From: Micromonospora aurantiaca ATCC 27029
GTDB lineage: Bacteria; Actinomycetota; Actinomycetes; Mycobacteriales; Micromonosporaceae
Reading direction: 5' to 3'
Length of the DNA stretch: 64,000 nt
NCBI RefSeq assembly: GCF_000145235.1
Contig: NC_014391.1
Location: 558,001 to 622,000 of the forward strand
Shown one piece after another: positions 8,343-17,558 of this stretch. The notes under the pieces are model-generated. The model saw only the letters and a program-made list of their open reading frames with translations, searched no databases and was not told where the DNA came from. A program made the translations under genes and the position numbers. The stretch's first letter is position 1; each line of letters opens with the position of its first letter.

Positions 8343-11300
8343 GTGAGTACGGTGGTGTTCCGCCGACTTCCGCGTCAACCGGGGCCCGCGCTGCCGCGCG
8401 GCGAGGTGCTGCTGGAGTCCCCGCCCGAGCTGCCGGAGCCGCAGGCCAAGGGCATGGGTCAGGTGCTGATGATCCTGCCGATGCTCTGCGGCGTCGGCGC
8501 GATGGCGTTCCTCTACGCCGGCCGGGGCGGCGGCATGATGACGTACGTCGCCGGTGGCCTGTTCGGTGTGTCCATGTTGGGCATGGCGATCGGCACGCTC
8601 GGCAACGGCGGCAACGACAAGGCCGAGCTGAACGCCCAGCGGCGCGACTACATGCGCTACCTCGCGCAGATGCGCAAGCGCACCCGGCGGGCGGCCGAGC
8701 AGCAGCGCGCCGCGATGACCTGGCGGCACCCGGAGCCGGACGCGCTCTGGTCGATCGCCGCCTCGCGCCGGCTCTGGGAGCGGCGGATCACCGAGGACGA
8801 CTTCGGCGAGGTACGGATCGCGCTCGGCCCGCAGCGGCTGGCGGTGGAGATCGTGCCGCCGGAGACCAAGCCGGTGGAGGACCTGGAACCGATGAGCGCG
8901 ATCGCGCTGCGCCGGTTCGTCCGGGCCCACTCCAGCGTGCCGGACCTGCCGACCGCGCTGTCGCTGCGCGCGTTCAGCCGGATCGCGCTGCGCGGCGACC
9001 GGGAGCCGGTGCTCGACCTGACCCGGGCCGCGCTGGGCCAGCTCGTCACGTTCCACGCCCCGGAGGACCTCCTGGTGGTCGTGGTCGCCGCGCCGGACCG
9101 GCAGGCGGCCTGGGACTGGGTGAAGTGGCTGCCGCACGCCCAGCACCCGGGGCGTACGGACGCGGCCGGCGCGCGCCGGATGGTGTTCGCCGCGCTGGAC
9201 GAGGCGGAGACCGCGCTGGCCCAGGACCTGGGCGGGCGGCCCCGGTTCTCGCCCGAGGCGAAGCCGCTGACCACCGCGCCGCACGTGGTGGTGGTGCTCG
9301 ACGGCGGCGAGGTCTCGGCGACCTGCGCGCTGACCGGGCCGGGCCTGCTCGGCACGACCGTGTTCGACCTGTCCGGCGCGGTCCCGCGTGACGCCGGGCG
9401 CTGGCTGCTCTGCCTGGACGCCGGGGACGGCACCGGCCTCGACCTGGTCCGCGGCACCGCCACGTCGCGGCTCGGCCGCCCGGACCGGCTCTCCCTGAGC
9501 GCGGCCGAGGGGCTGGCCCGGCAGATCGCCCCGTTCCGGCTCTCCCAGCAGCAGGGCGCGAGCACCGAGGAGCCGCTGGCCCGCAGCATGGAGCTGCCCG
9601 ACCTGCTCGGTGTCGGCGACGCGGCCACGGTGGACACCCGGCAGACCTGGCGTCCGCGCAGCCACCGCGACCGGCTGCGCATCCCGCTCGGCCTGGGACC
9701 GGACGGCAACGTGGTGGAGCTGGACTTCAAGGAGTCCGCGCACGAGGGCATGGGCCCGCACGGCCTGGTCATCGGCGCGACCGGTTCCGGCAAGAGCGAG
9801 CTGCTGCGGACGGTGGTCGCGGCGCTCGCGGTGACGCACTCGTCGGAGGAACTGAACTTCGTTCTCGTCGACTTCAAGGGCGGCGCCACCTTCGCGTCGC
9901 TGGACGCGTTGCCGCACACCAGCGCGGTGATCACCAACCTCTCCGACGAGCTGCCGCTGGTCGACCGCATGCGGGACGCGCTGGCCGGTGAGATGAACCG
10001 CCGGCAGGAGGTGCTGCGGGCGGCGGGCAACTACGTCTCGCGGTACGACTACGAGAAGGCGCGGGCCGCCGGTGAGCCGCTGGAGCCGATGCCCAGCCTG
10101 CTGATCATCTGTGACGAGTTCTCCGAGCTGCTCGCCGCCAAGCCGGACTTCATCGACCTGTTCGTGATGATCGGCCGCCTCGGCCGGTCGCTCGGCGTGC
10201 ACCTGCTGCTCGCCTCGCAGCGGCTGGAGGAGGGCAAGCTGCGCGGCCTGGACACGCACCTGTCGTACCGGATCGGTCTGCGCACGTTCTCGGCTGTGGA
10301 GAGCCGGATCGTGCTCGGCGTGCCGGACGCGTACGAGCTGCCCAGCGCGCCCGGTCACGGCTACCTGAAGACCGACACCGCGACCATGCTGCGGTTCCGC
10401 GCCGCGTACGTGTCCGGCCCGTACCGGGCGCCGGGGCAGGTGCAGCGCTCCACCCGGGCGCAGGTGCAACGCCGGATCGTCCCGTACGGCATCGACTACG
10501 TGCCGGTGCCGGCGGCGCCGAGCCCGGCGGAGGCCGCCCCGGAGCCGGAGCAGAGCGGCGACGGCAAGGCCGTGGCGATGCTGGACGTGCTGATCGACCA
10601 GCTCAAGGGCCGCGGCAAGCCGGCGCACCAGGTGTGGCTGCCGCCGCTGGCCGAGCCGTCCGGGCTGGCCGAGCTGCTGCCCAAGCTGAGCGTGCACCCG
10701 ACGTACGGCCTGACCACCGCCGACTGGCCGGGCCGCGGCCGGCTCGCCGTGCCGGTCGGCATCGTGGACCGCCCGTACGAGCAGCGCCGCGACCCGATGA
10801 TGGTCGACCTGGCCGGGGCCGGCGGCAACGTGGTGATCGTCGGGGCGTCGCTGAGCGGCAAGAGCACCATGCTGCGCTCGATGCTGGCCTCGCTGGCGCT
10901 CACCCACACGCCGCGCGAGGTGCAGTTCTTCTGCCTCGACTTCGGCGGTGGCGCGTTGCGCAGCCTGGACGGGCTGCCACACACCTCGGGTGTGGCGGGC
11001 CGGCGGGACGTCGAGGCGGTCCGGCGGACGGTGGCCGAGGTGGTCGCCGTGATCGACGAGCGGGAGAACCGGTTCACCCAGCACGGCATCGACTCGGTGG
11101 CGAGCTACCGGCGCCGCCGGGCGGCCGGTGAGTTCGCCGACGACCCGTTCGGTGACGTCTTCCTCGTCGTGGACGGCTGGAACACGCTGCGCCAGGAGTA
11201 CGAGGAGCTGGAGCAGACGATCACCAACCTGGCGAACCGGGGCCTCGGCTTCGGCGTCCACGTGGTGATCACGGCGGTGCGCTGGGCGGAGATCCGGATC

Positions 11301-12308
11301 AACATGCGGGACCTGCTCGGCACCAAGCTGGAGCTGCGGCTCGGTGACCCGTCGGAGTCGGAGATCGACAGGCGGGCCGCGCAGAACGTGCCGGTGGGCG
11401 CGCCCGGTCGCGGTCTGACCCGGGACAAGCTGCACTTCCTGACCGCGATCTCCCGGATCGACGGCAAGCGCGACATCGAGGACCTGACCGAGGCGTCGGT
11501 GGCGCTCGCCGGTCACGTCGCGGCGAACTGGCCGGGACAGCCGGCGCCGAAGGTCCGGCTGCTGCCGCGCAAGCTGGCGGTCACCGAGCTGGCGAAGGTG
11601 GTCGACCGGTCCGCCCCGGGCATTCCGATCGGCGTCAACGAGTCGGCGCTCGCCCCGGTCTACCTGGACCTGGCGGGCGAGCCGCACCTGACCGTGTTCG
11701 GCGACGCCGAGTGCGGCAAGACGAACCTGCTGCGGCTGATCGCCCGGGGGATCGCCGAGCGGTACACCCCGGCCCAGGCGCGGCTGGTCATCGCCGACTA
11801 CCGGCGTGGTCTGCTGGGCGCGGTCGAGGGTGACCACCTGCTCGACTACGCGCCGTCGAACCAGGTGTTCAGCCAGGGACTCGGCTCGATCCGCAGCGCG
11901 TTGCAGAACCGGCTGCCCGGCCCGGACGTTACCACCGCCCAGCTGCGTGACCGGAGCTGGTGGAAGGGTCCGGACCTGTACATCCTGGTGGACGACTACG
12001 ACCTGGTCGCCTCCGGTGGCAGCAACCCGCTGAGCGCGCTGCACGAGCTGCTGCCGCAGGCGCGGGACATCGGCCTGCACCTGATCATCACGCGCCGGGT
12101 CGGCGGTGTGGCCCGTGCGCTGTACGAGCCGGTGCTGCAACGGCTGCGCGAGCTGGACTCGCCCGGCCTGCTGATGTCCGGCAGCCGGGAGGAGGGTGCG
12201 GTCTTCGGCAACCTGCGGCCGACGCCGCAGCCGCCGGGCCGGGGCACGCTCGTCCGTCGCCGCGACGGCCAGCAGCTGATCCAGACCGCGTGGACGGAGC
12301 CGGCCTGA
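8343..12308 (+). CDS. eccC: Type VII secretion ATPase EccC (fused EccCa-EccCb)
   Basis: 1321 residues from the GTG at 8343, preceded by GGGGAGGGGAG. Two membrane helices (about 41-60 and 66-85) lead into three FtsK/SpoIIIE-type ATPase domains. Their P-loops are GATGSGKS (residue 478), GASLSGKS (834) and GDAECGKT (1120); the first domain also has Walker [12 protein letters not shown]. This is the single-chain form, unlike the mycobacterial ESX-1 split into EccCa and EccCb. EccC recognises WXG substrates and powers translocation. The second and third P-loops deviate from the classic G-x(4)-GK-[ST] surroundings (S and E-C before GK), as is common in EccC proteins. Confidence 0.96.
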   Translation: MSTVVFRRLPRQPGPALPRGEVLLESPPELPEPQAKGMGQVLMILPMLCGVGAMAFLYAGRGGGMMTYVAGGLFGVSMLGMAIGTLGNGGNDKAELNAQRRDYMRYLAQMRKRTRRAAEQQRAAMTWRHPEPDALWSIAASRRLWERRITEDDFGEVRIALGPQRLAVEIVPPETKPVEDLEPMSAIALRRFVRAHSSVPDLPTALSLRAFSRIALRGDREPVLDLTRAALGQLVTFHAPEDLLVVVVAAPDRQAAWDWVKWLPHAQHPGRTDAAGARRMVFAALDEAETALAQDLGGRPRFSPEAKPLTTAPHVVVVLDGGEVSATCALTGPGLLGTTVFDLSGAVPRDAGRWLLCLDAGDGTGLDLVRGTATSRLGRPDRLSLSAAEGLARQIAPFRLSQQQGASTEEPLARSMELPDLLGVGDAATVDTRQTWRPRSHRDRLRIPLGLGPDGNVVELDFKESAHEGMGPHGLVIGATGSGKSELLRTVVAALAVTHSSEELNFVLVDFKGGATFASLDALPHTSAVITNLSDELPLVDRMRDALAGEMNRRQEVLRAAGNYVSRYDYEKARAAGEPLEPMPSLLIICDEFSELLAAKPDFIDLFVMIGRLGRSLGVHLLLASQRLEEGKLRGLDTHLSYRIGLRTFSAVESRIVLGVPDAYELPSAPGHGYLKTDTATMLRFRAAYVSGPYRAPGQVQRSTRAQVQRRIVPYGIDYVPVPAAPSPAEAAPEPEQSGDGKAVAMLDVLIDQLKGRGKPAHQVWLPPLAEPSGLAELLPKLSVHPTYGLTTADWPGRGRLAVPVGIVDRPYEQRRDPMMVDLAGAGGNVVIVGASLSGKSTMLRSMLASLALTHTPREVQFFCLDFGGGALRSLDGLPHTSGVAGRRDVEAVRRTVAEVVAVIDERENRFTQHGIDSVASYRRRRAAGEFADDPFGDVFLVVDGWNTLRQEYEELEQTITNLANRGLGFGVHVVITAVRWAEIRINMRDLLGTKLELRLGDPSESEIDRRAAQNVPVGAPGRGLTRDKLHFLTAISRIDGKRDIEDLTEASVALAGHVAANWPGQPAPKVRLLPRKLAVTELAKVVDRSAPGIPIGVNESALAPVYLDLAGEPHLTVFGDAECGKTNLLRLIARGIAERYTPAQARLVIADYRRGLLGAVEGDHLLDYAPSNQVFSQGLGSIRSALQNRLPGPDVTTAQLRDRSWWKGPDLYILVDDYDLVASGGSNPLSALHELLPQARDIGLHLIITRRVGGVARALYEPVLQRLRELDSPGLLMSGSREEGAVFGNLRPTPQPPGRGTLVRRRDGQQLIQTAWTEPA

Positions 12309-12382
12309 CGGGACGGACGCCGGGCGGCCCGGTCCGGTAGCGTCGGCCCGATCGATCGTCGCGAGTGGAGAGGGGCGCGCAC

Positions 12383-12793
12383 GTGAGCAGCCCGTCGGGT
12401 TTCGGTGCGGCCATGGAGGGCCTGCTGCGGCAGGCGCAGGAACAGCAGCGCCGGCTGGCCGATCTCCAGCGGCAGCGCGCCGAGCTGCGGGTGACCGGGG
12501 AGAGCCCGGACGGGCTGGTGCGGGTGACTGTCGACGGCGGCATGAAGGTCGGCGACATCGAGCTGAACGCGCGGGCGATGCGGCTGGACAGCTTCTCCCT
12601 GTCCGAGGCGATGCAGGCGGCGATCGACGCGGCCTACGCGGCCTTCGAGGAGCGGCAGCGCGAGATGCTGAGCGAGATGCTCGGCGACTCCGAGATGGTC
12701 CGCCGTGCGCAGGACGGCACGCTGACCCCGGAGGACTGGTTCCGTCAGTTCGGGGTGGACGTGTCCGACCCGACCCGCAACCTGCGGCGCTGA
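12383..12793 (+). CDS. YbaB/EbfC-family protein at the ESX locus
   Basis: 136 residues from the GTG at 12383, which follows a GGAGAGGGG ribosome site. The fold pattern of the YbaB/EbfC nucleoid-associated family is clear: an amphipathic N-terminal helix (LLRQAQEQQRRLADLQRQRA), the strands VTGESPDGLVRVTVDGGMKV, and a second helical half. EspL of mycobacterial ESX-1 belongs to this family and helps stabilise substrates. A similar role here is inferred from position between eccC and the WXG genes. A second family member occupies the same position in the toxin cassette at 24943. Confidence 0.8.
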   Translation: MSSPSGFGAAMEGLLRQAQEQQRRLADLQRQRAELRVTGESPDGLVRVTVDGGMKVGDIELNARAMRLDSFSLSEAMQAAIDAAYAAFEERQREMLSEMLGDSEMVRRAQDGTLTPEDWFRQFGVDVSDPTRNLRR

Positions 12794-12811
12794 GCGAGAG
12801 GAAGGCCGACG

Positions 12812-13105
12812 ATGCCGAACACGGTCGACGTCGACGCGATCCGGAAGGCGGGCCGGATGCTCGACGCCCCGGACGGCCCGATCCAATACCTCCGCAACGT
12901 CGAGACGTTGCTGGGCGAGGTGAAGCTGCCCAGCGGCGCGCTGAGCTGGTTCGGCACCGGCGCGGTCGAGCGGCACAACGCGGCTGTGGACGGGCACCTG
13001 GACAACGTCCGCACCGGCGTGGAGCATCTGCGCAAGGCCGCCGCGCAGCTCGAACAGAGCGCGAAGAACTGGGAGAGGTCGGATCAGCCCTGGGTGGTCA
13101 AGTGA
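12812..13105 (+). CDS. Small ESX-associated helical protein
   Basis: 97 residues (MPNTVDVDAIRKAGRMLDAP...), predicted to be helical. A central SWFGTGAVERHNAAVDG segment sits where a WxG turn would be expected, and the C-terminal helix is LRKAAAQLEQSAKNW. It starts 19 bases after the YbaB-like gene in an apparent operon. Size and layout resemble a divergent WXG100 protein, but the exact W-x-G triplet is replaced by W-F-G-T-G, so the family is tentative. It may be a secreted partner or chaperone. Confidence 0.65.
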   Translation: MPNTVDVDAIRKAGRMLDAPDGPIQYLRNVETLLGEVKLPSGALSWFGTGAVERHNAAVDGHLDNVRTGVEHLRKAAAQLEQSAKNWERSDQPWVVK

Positions 13106-13136
13106 CCGGCCGGGCCCGCCACGGGAAGGACGCCTG

Positions 13137-13865
13137 ATGCCGCCGGAGATCCTCATCGCCAACGCCTCGGGGACGGTGACCGGCACCGTGACGGTCGCCG
13201 AGACCACGGCTCCGGTCCGGTCGGCGGCGGCCGTCGCCAAGGGCAACCTGGTCTGGATCGTCGCCTCGGCGGCGTTGATCGGCGCGATCCTCTACCTGGA
13301 GTCGTTCGACAACCAGCAGGTCAACGAGTCGATCAAGAAGTGGGACGAGGCGGCCCGCCTGCTCGGCGCGGACCAGTTCGGCGCGGCCATGGCGGCGGTT
13401 CCGCCGGACGCGGCGGAGTGGGACTTCGACGACCGGGACGCGTTCGACCTGTTCCTCCGCAAGCTCGGGGCGGAGATCAACTCGTTGGCCGAGGCGTTCG
13501 CCGCCAACCGGGACACGCTCACCGCGGCCCGGGACGCGTACAACGACGCGATCTCCGGCCTGGCCCAGGCGCTCATGCCGATCCTGGTCGCGGTGATCGC
13601 CTCGATCGCGCTCCAGTTCTTCCCCGCCACCACCGCGCTGGCGCAGGCCATCGGCATCGTCGGTCTGACCGCCACCGCCGCCGTCCTGGTCCTGGTCTTC
13701 GGTGAGATCAGCGCGCTGCTGCACGCGCTGCTGGCCGCCTTCCACACCGACAACCGGTTCACCTTCACCGCGGACTCCCGCCCCGGCTGGGCGCCGACCG
13801 GCTCGGACCCGGACATCAAGGACATCAAGATCGACTGGGTGCGGGACGCCAAGTTCTACGGGTGA
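13137..13865 (+). CDS. ESX-associated membrane protein, unknown family
   Basis: 242 residues. A hydrophobic segment at about 38-56 (LVWIVASAALIGAILYL) is followed by a helical, acidic linker and a second pair of hydrophobic helices (about 140-200, MPILVAVIASIALQFF and GIVGLTATAAVLVLVFGEI). The C-terminal tail is polar. Helical stretches before the second pair (LGAEINSLAEAFAANRDTL) resemble the helical bundles of type VII substrates. The gene is the third in the run 12383-14147 after eccC. I do not recognise it; role as a locus-specific accessory or channel-like protein is inference only. Confidence 0.65.
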   Translation: MPPEILIANASGTVTGTVTVAETTAPVRSAAAVAKGNLVWIVASAALIGAILYLESFDNQQVNESIKKWDEAARLLGADQFGAAMAAVPPDAAEWDFDDRDAFDLFLRKLGAEINSLAEAFAANRDTLTAARDAYNDAISGLAQALMPILVAVIASIALQFFPATTALAQAIGIVGLTATAAVLVLVFGEISALLHALLAAFHTDNRFTFTADSRPGWAPTGSDPDIKDIKIDWVRDAKFYG

Positions 13866-13877
13866 CGGGAGCGACGC

Positions 13878-14147
13878 ATGGAAACCCTGCTCTTCTCGTT
13901 GTTGCTGTACGTCCTGCTGACCATTCCGGTCTTCGTGGTCCTGATGCTGTTCGCCGCGCTGACCCGCTCGGCGCGGCTGCGGCGGGCCGCCGAGGTGGTG
14001 TCGCTGAGCACCTGCGCGGCACTGCTGGTGCTGTCGTTCCAGCGCGCTTTCGAGAAGCCGATGCTGTGGGCCGTGGTGGTGCTGCTGGTCGCGGTGCTGG
14101 TCTTCGGCGTGTCGACGATCGTCAAATCCTCGCGCGAGCGGTCGTGA
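13878..14147 (+). CDS. Small membrane protein of the ESX locus
   Basis: 89 residues with three predicted membrane helices: METLLFSLLLYVLLTIPVFV and onwards, EVVSLSTCAALLVLSF, and LWAVVVLLVAVLVFGVSTI. The tail is basic. The ATG is 12 bases after the preceding stop, so the two genes are likely co-transcribed. No family is recognised. Because it follows another membrane protein of unknown family in the same operon, the pair may work together. Confidence 0.65.
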   Translation: METLLFSLLLYVLLTIPVFVVLMLFAALTRSARLRRAAEVVSLSTCAALLVLSFQRAFEKPMLWAVVVLLVAVLVFGVSTIVKSSRERS

Positions 14148-14361
14148 CCTCGGCCTCGACCGTCCACCTCGTACTGAGGGCCGCGGATCGCGTCTGTCGA
14201 CAGTGGGATGTCGGAATACGACCATGGGACGGCAGGGCTGCGCGGGTTGGACATCGTCCGCTACGGTTCGGATGAAGTGTCCGTCGGTGGGGTGTGTACG
14301 CCTTGCCGCGGGGGAGGGCGCGGCGGAACCGCCGCCACAAGATGACGGAAGGGTGTGAAGC

Positions 14362-14670
14362 ATGGCGTTCGAGGTCAGTGCAGCGACTCTGCACACCGCC
14401 GCGAGTGACGTGCGGTCCACGCGCAGCGACGTCGACGGCGAGCTCAAGAAGCTGTGGAACGTGGTCGACGACCTGGCGATGGCCTGGAAGGGCCAGGCGT
14501 CCACGGGCTTCCAGAGCCTGATGACTCGCTGGAACGAGGACACTACGAAGCTGCTGACCGCGATGGACAACATCGCGGACCTGCTCGACAAGTCCGGCAC
14601 CACGCACCAGGTCAACGACGAAGAGCAGCAGCAGATGCTGGACAAGTTCCACGCTGCTCTCAACCCGTGA
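14362..14670 (+). CDS. WXG100-family secreted protein (EsxB/CFP-10-like)
   Basis: 102 residues, the canonical WXG100 size. Two helices flank the turn AWKGQAS at about residue 43 (W-x-G). The C-terminal helix and tail after DNIADLLDKSGTTHQV carry a flexible end as seen in the CFP-10-type partner that bears the export signal. The ATG follows GGAAGGGTG. Together with the next gene it forms the typical esxB-esxA tandem, whose products are exported as a helical heterodimer through EccC. A 214-base interval upstream, with the palindrome CTGTCGACAG at 14194, probably holds the promoter. Confidence 0.9.
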   Translation: MAFEVSAATLHTAASDVRSTRSDVDGELKKLWNVVDDLAMAWKGQASTGFQSLMTRWNEDTTKLLTAMDNIADLLDKSGTTHQVNDEEQQQMLDKFHAALNP

Positions 14671-14698
14671 TCCGCGAAGACAGGCAGAGGAGGAATCG

Positions 14699-14980
14699 AT
14701 GAGCATCAAGGTTGATTACGCTGTTCTGGAGAGCAGCAACCAGCAGATGCAGGCCATCTCGCGGACCATCGACGAGAAGCTCGACACGCTGCGGGCGATG
14801 CTGACCAAGCTCGAGTGGGAGGGCCAGGACCGGGCCGCCTACCAGCAGCACCAGGCCCAGTGGGACGCCGCCGTGCGGGACATCAACAAGGTCCTGAACG
14901 AGATCGGCGGTGCCGTGGGCATCGCGCGCGAGAACTACATGACCACGGAGATGAGCAACTCCAAGGTCTGGGGCAACTGA
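14699..14980 (+). CDS. WXG100-family secreted protein (EsxA/ESAT-6-like)
   Basis: 93 residues. The WXG turn is LEWEGQDRAAY at about residue 39-43, flanked by two helices (residues 8-36 and 45-80). The protein ends NSKVWGN with no long tail, as in the ESAT-6-type member of the pair. It starts 28 bases after its partner behind AGGAGG. It is the last gene before a strong bidirectional hairpin. The dimer with the preceding product is inferred from the family. Confidence 0.9.
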   Translation: MSIKVDYAVLESSNQQMQAISRTIDEKLDTLRAMLTKLEWEGQDRAAYQQHQAQWDAAVRDINKVLNEIGGAVGIARENYMTTEMSNSKVWGN

Positions 14981-14998
14981 CCCCCGACCGGTCCACAG

Positions 14999-15031
14999 CG
15001 GCTCCGCTCCGGCTCGTGCCGGGCGGAGCCG
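14999..15031. terminator. Bidirectional terminator between the esxBA-like pair and mycP
   Basis: A nine-base perfect stem (CGGCTCCGC / GCGGAGCCG) encloses a loop that itself contains CCGG...CCGG. It lies in the 61-base gap between two convergent genes and can serve both. Confidence 0.7.
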
Positions 15032-15041
15032 TCGTGTGTTG

Positions 15042-16280
15042 TCAGGCGTCCTGCGGGACGTCGCGGCGGCCGGGACGCCACCCGCGCCGCCGTCCGCGTA
15101 CCAGGATGGGGCGCAACGTCAGCAGGACGCCGGCCAGCAGCGCGCCGACGACAGCGACCCAGATCGCGACGGTGCGCTGCCAGGCCAGCGGGTCGGCGGG
15201 CGGCGCCGGTGGCGGCATCGCGCCCAGCGGCGGGTCCTCCCGGGTGCCCAGCAGGCTGGTGACCGCCCGGTACGGGTTGACCATCCCGAAGCCGACCTCG
15301 GCGTTGTGCCCGTCGGGCGGGTTGTCGGCGGTACGGGTCAGCCGGTAGGCGACCTCGTCGGCGCTGATGTCCGGGTGTGCGGCCCGCACCAGCGCGGCCA
15401 CCCCGGAGACGTACGCGGTGGCGAAGCTCGTCCCGCCCTGCGGCTCGGCCCGGTAGCCCGATCCCTGCGGAGCGGGCCCGACGATGTTCAGGCCGGGGCC
15501 GGCGATGTCCACATAGTCCCCGCTGACCGAGCTGCCGACGTGCCCGCCCTGCTCGTCGATGCCGGCGACGGCGACGACACCGTCGTACGCCGCCGGATAG
15601 GCCGGCCGGTCCTCCCGGTTCTCCTGCCGGTTGCCGGCGGAGGCGACGACTACCACGTCCTTACTGAGCGCGTACTGCACCGCGGACTTCAGCGCCGGGT
15701 CGTCGAGCGTGACCAGGGACAGGTTGATCACGTCGGCGTCGTGGTCGACAGCCCAGCGGATCGCCTTGCCGATCTCGGCCGGCACGTCCGGGTCGAAGTT
15801 CTCCTTGTTCTCGGCCAGCACCCGCAGCGGCAGGATCTTCGCCTCCGGCGCGATGCCGGTGTAGGGCGAGCCGGTGCCCTCCCGGCCGGCGATGATGCCC
15901 GCGACCATGGTGCCGTGGCCGACCAGGTCGCACTGCCCCTTGAGGCGGACGAGCTGGTTGAAGTCCTCACCCGGCAGCACCCGCCCGCGTAGCAGGGGAT
16001 GGGCGGGCGAGACCCCGGAGTCGATCACCGCGACGGTGACCCCCGCGCCCTTGCCGATCCGCCACGCGGCGGCCGGGTCGAGGCGGCTCAGCGCCCACGG
16101 AACCTCGGTGGGCGCGGGGCCGCCGGCCGGGCCGCACTTCGGGGCGGCCTGCGCGGGCGCGGGCACCGCCAGCGCGCCGCCGAGCAGGGCGGTCACCGCC
16201 GCTCCGGAGAGGACGGACCTGATCCGGTGTCCGGCCCGGACGCGTCCCGTGGTCGCGCCCGGCCGCAAGCTGTCGCGCAC
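15042..16280 (-). CDS. mycP: Mycosin, type VII secretion-associated subtilisin-like protease
   Basis: 412 residues. A signal peptide (hydrophobic about 26-46, ending in PAPAQA) precedes an S8 protease domain. The catalytic triad is visible: Asp87 in VAVIDSGV, His122 in GHGTMVAG, Ser285 in GGTSFATA; Asn217 in ASAGN is the likely oxyanion residue. A C-terminal membrane helix (TVAIWVAVVGALLAGVLLTL) and a short basic tail anchor it. Mycosins stabilise the ESX membrane complex and in some systems process substrates. It is convergent with the WXG pair and closes the locus. Confidence 0.94.
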   Translation of the reverse strand: MRDSLRPGATTGRVRAGHRIRSVLSGAAVTALLGGALAVPAPAQAAPKCGPAGGPAPTEVPWALSRLDPAAAWRIGKGAGVTVAVIDSGVSPAHPLLRGRVLPGEDFNQLVRLKGQCDLVGHGTMVAGIIAGREGTGSPYTGIAPEAKILPLRVLAENKENFDPDVPAEIGKAIRWAVDHDADVINLSLVTLDDPALKSAVQYALSKDVVVVASAGNRQENREDRPAYPAAYDGVVAVAGIDEQGGHVGSSVSGDYVDIAGPGLNIVGPAPQGSGYRAEPQGGTSFATAYVSGVAALVRAAHPDISADEVAYRLTRTADNPPDGHNAEVGFGMVNPYRAVTSLLGTREDPPLGAMPPPAPPADPLAWQRTVAIWVAVVGALLAGVLLTLRPILVRGRRRGWRPGRRDVPQDA

Positions 16281-16336
16281 GCGGTGAGATTACCCGCCTC
16301 GCCGGCCCGCGCGGGCACACGTGGTGCCGGCCCGGG

Positions 16337-16678
16337 TCACCCGTCGGCGGCAGCGTCCCCGGCCGACTCGGCGGCGAACAGGGCCAGTAGCGCGCCGACC
16401 TGCTGGTCGGCCTCGGCCGGGTGCCGGAAGCGGCCCTTCGGGTTGATCGTGTACTCGTTGCGCCGTCCCACCCGCGTACGACGCAGGTAGCCCCCGGCCT
16501 CCAGGTCGGCGACGATGGCCTGGGCCGCCCGTTCGGTCACGCCCACCTCGTCGGCCACGTCCCGCAGCCGGGCGGTGGGGTTGCGCGCGATCGCCAGCAG
16601 CACGTGGCCGTGGTTGGTGAGGAAGGTCCAGTTACGGCGGCTCCCGTCCTCAACTGGTGTGGTCGCCATGGTGGTCAT
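16337..16678 (-). CDS. Winged-helix transcriptional regulator (MarR-like)
   Basis: 113 residues from the ATG at 16678 (a second Met is three codons in). An HTH core is seen in LLAIARNPTARLRDVADEVG followed by VTERAAQAIVADLEAGGYL, a recognition helix, then a wing RRTRVGRRNEYTINP. This arrangement is common in small actinobacterial MarR/ArsR-type regulators. It is divergent from the carbonic anhydrase gene across 167 bases and may regulate it. No ligand-binding domain is present beyond a short C-terminal helix. Target is inference. Confidence 0.8.
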   Translation of the reverse strand: MTTMATTPVEDGSRRNWTFLTNHGHVLLAIARNPTARLRDVADEVGVTERAAQAIVADLEAGGYLRRTRVGRRNEYTINPKGRFRHPAEADQQVGALLALFAAESAGDAAADG

Positions 16679-16845
16679 GCTATGGCCACGTCCGCCACCT
16701 GCCGAATCGGCGCGGTCCGGGGCGGGGCGCCGACGGGAAAGTATGAAATGCGTATCACGAATCTTGACGTGCCCCCAGGTGCGTGTGACCGTGGGTCGCG
16801 AGGCCGTTCGGCCTGGTGGTTCCCCAGGTAGACGAGGTGAGGGAC

Positions 16846-17499
16846 ATGACGCCGAGCACCCCGGAGCAGGCACTGACCGAACTGCGTGCCGGTAATCACC
16901 GGTTCGTCACGGGCGTCCCGCAGCATCCGAATCAGGACGCCGGGCACCGGGCGGCTGTGGCCGACGGCCAGCACCCGTTCGCGGTGATCGTCGGCTGCTC
17001 CGACTCGCGGCTCGCCGCCGAGATCATCTTCGACCGCGGTCTCGGTGACCTCTTCGTGGTGCGTACCGCCGGGCACACCGCCGGGCCGGAGGTGCTCGGC
17101 AGCGTCGAGTACGCCGTCACCGTGCTGGGCACCCCGCTCGTGGTGGTGCTCGGGCACGACTCCTGCGGCGCGGTCCAGGCCGCCCGGGAGGGGGTCCGGA
17201 CCGGCGCCGCCCCGGCCGGGCACCTGGGCGCTGTGGTGGACGCGGTCTCGCCGAGCCTGTTGCGCGCCGCCCGCCAGGGGGTCGAGGACCTCGACGGCAT
17301 CGTCGACGTCCACATCGCGCAGACCGTGGAGACGCTGCTGGCCCGGTCCGCCGTGCTGGCCGAGCGGGTGGCCGCCGGGCGGTGCACGGTGGTGGGCATG
17401 TCGTACCGGCTCGCCGGTGGCGAGGTGCGGACCGTGGCGCAGGCCCCGGCCCCGCTGCCCGCCCCGGCCGCGCCCGCCGACCCGGCGCTGGCCGGCTGA
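16846..17499 (+). CDS. Beta-class carbonic anhydrase
   Basis: 217 residues from the ATG at 16846 behind GAGGTGAGGG. Zinc ligands of the beta class are present: Cys51 and the Asp53/Arg55 dyad in GCSDSR, then His104 and Cys107 in GHDSC. The enzyme interconverts carbon dioxide and bicarbonate in the cytoplasm. There is no signal peptide or fused transporter domain. The gene is followed at once by a strong terminator. It is divergent from a winged-helix regulator that is the obvious candidate to control it. Confidence 0.93.
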   Translation: MTPSTPEQALTELRAGNHRFVTGVPQHPNQDAGHRAAVADGQHPFAVIVGCSDSRLAAEIIFDRGLGDLFVVRTAGHTAGPEVLGSVEYAVTVLGTPLVVVLGHDSCGAVQAAREGVRTGAAPAGHLGAVVDAVSPSLLRAARQGVEDLDGIVDVHIAQTVETLLARSAVLAERVAAGRCTVVGMSYRLAGGEVRTVAQAPAPLPAPAAPADPALAG

Positions 17500-17515
17500 T
17501 ACGCACGGACGACGA

Positions 17516-17545
17516 AGAAGGGGCCGCCCGAGGGCGGCCCCTTCT
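17516..17545. terminator. Strong bidirectional terminator
   Basis: A 14-base perfect stem (left arm 17516-17529, right arm 17532-17545), GC-rich at the apex and A/T at the base. It lies between the convergent carbonic anhydrase and secreted coiled-coil genes. Confidence 0.85.
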
Positions 17546-17558
17546 CGTGGTGTCCGGG

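Noticed and set aside
7575..12140. Very long open frame on the minus strand
   Set aside because: It is antisense to eccC and part of eccD, with the low-complexity Arg/Gln/His/Val composition typical of shadows in high-GC DNA; eccC on the plus strand has clear motifs.
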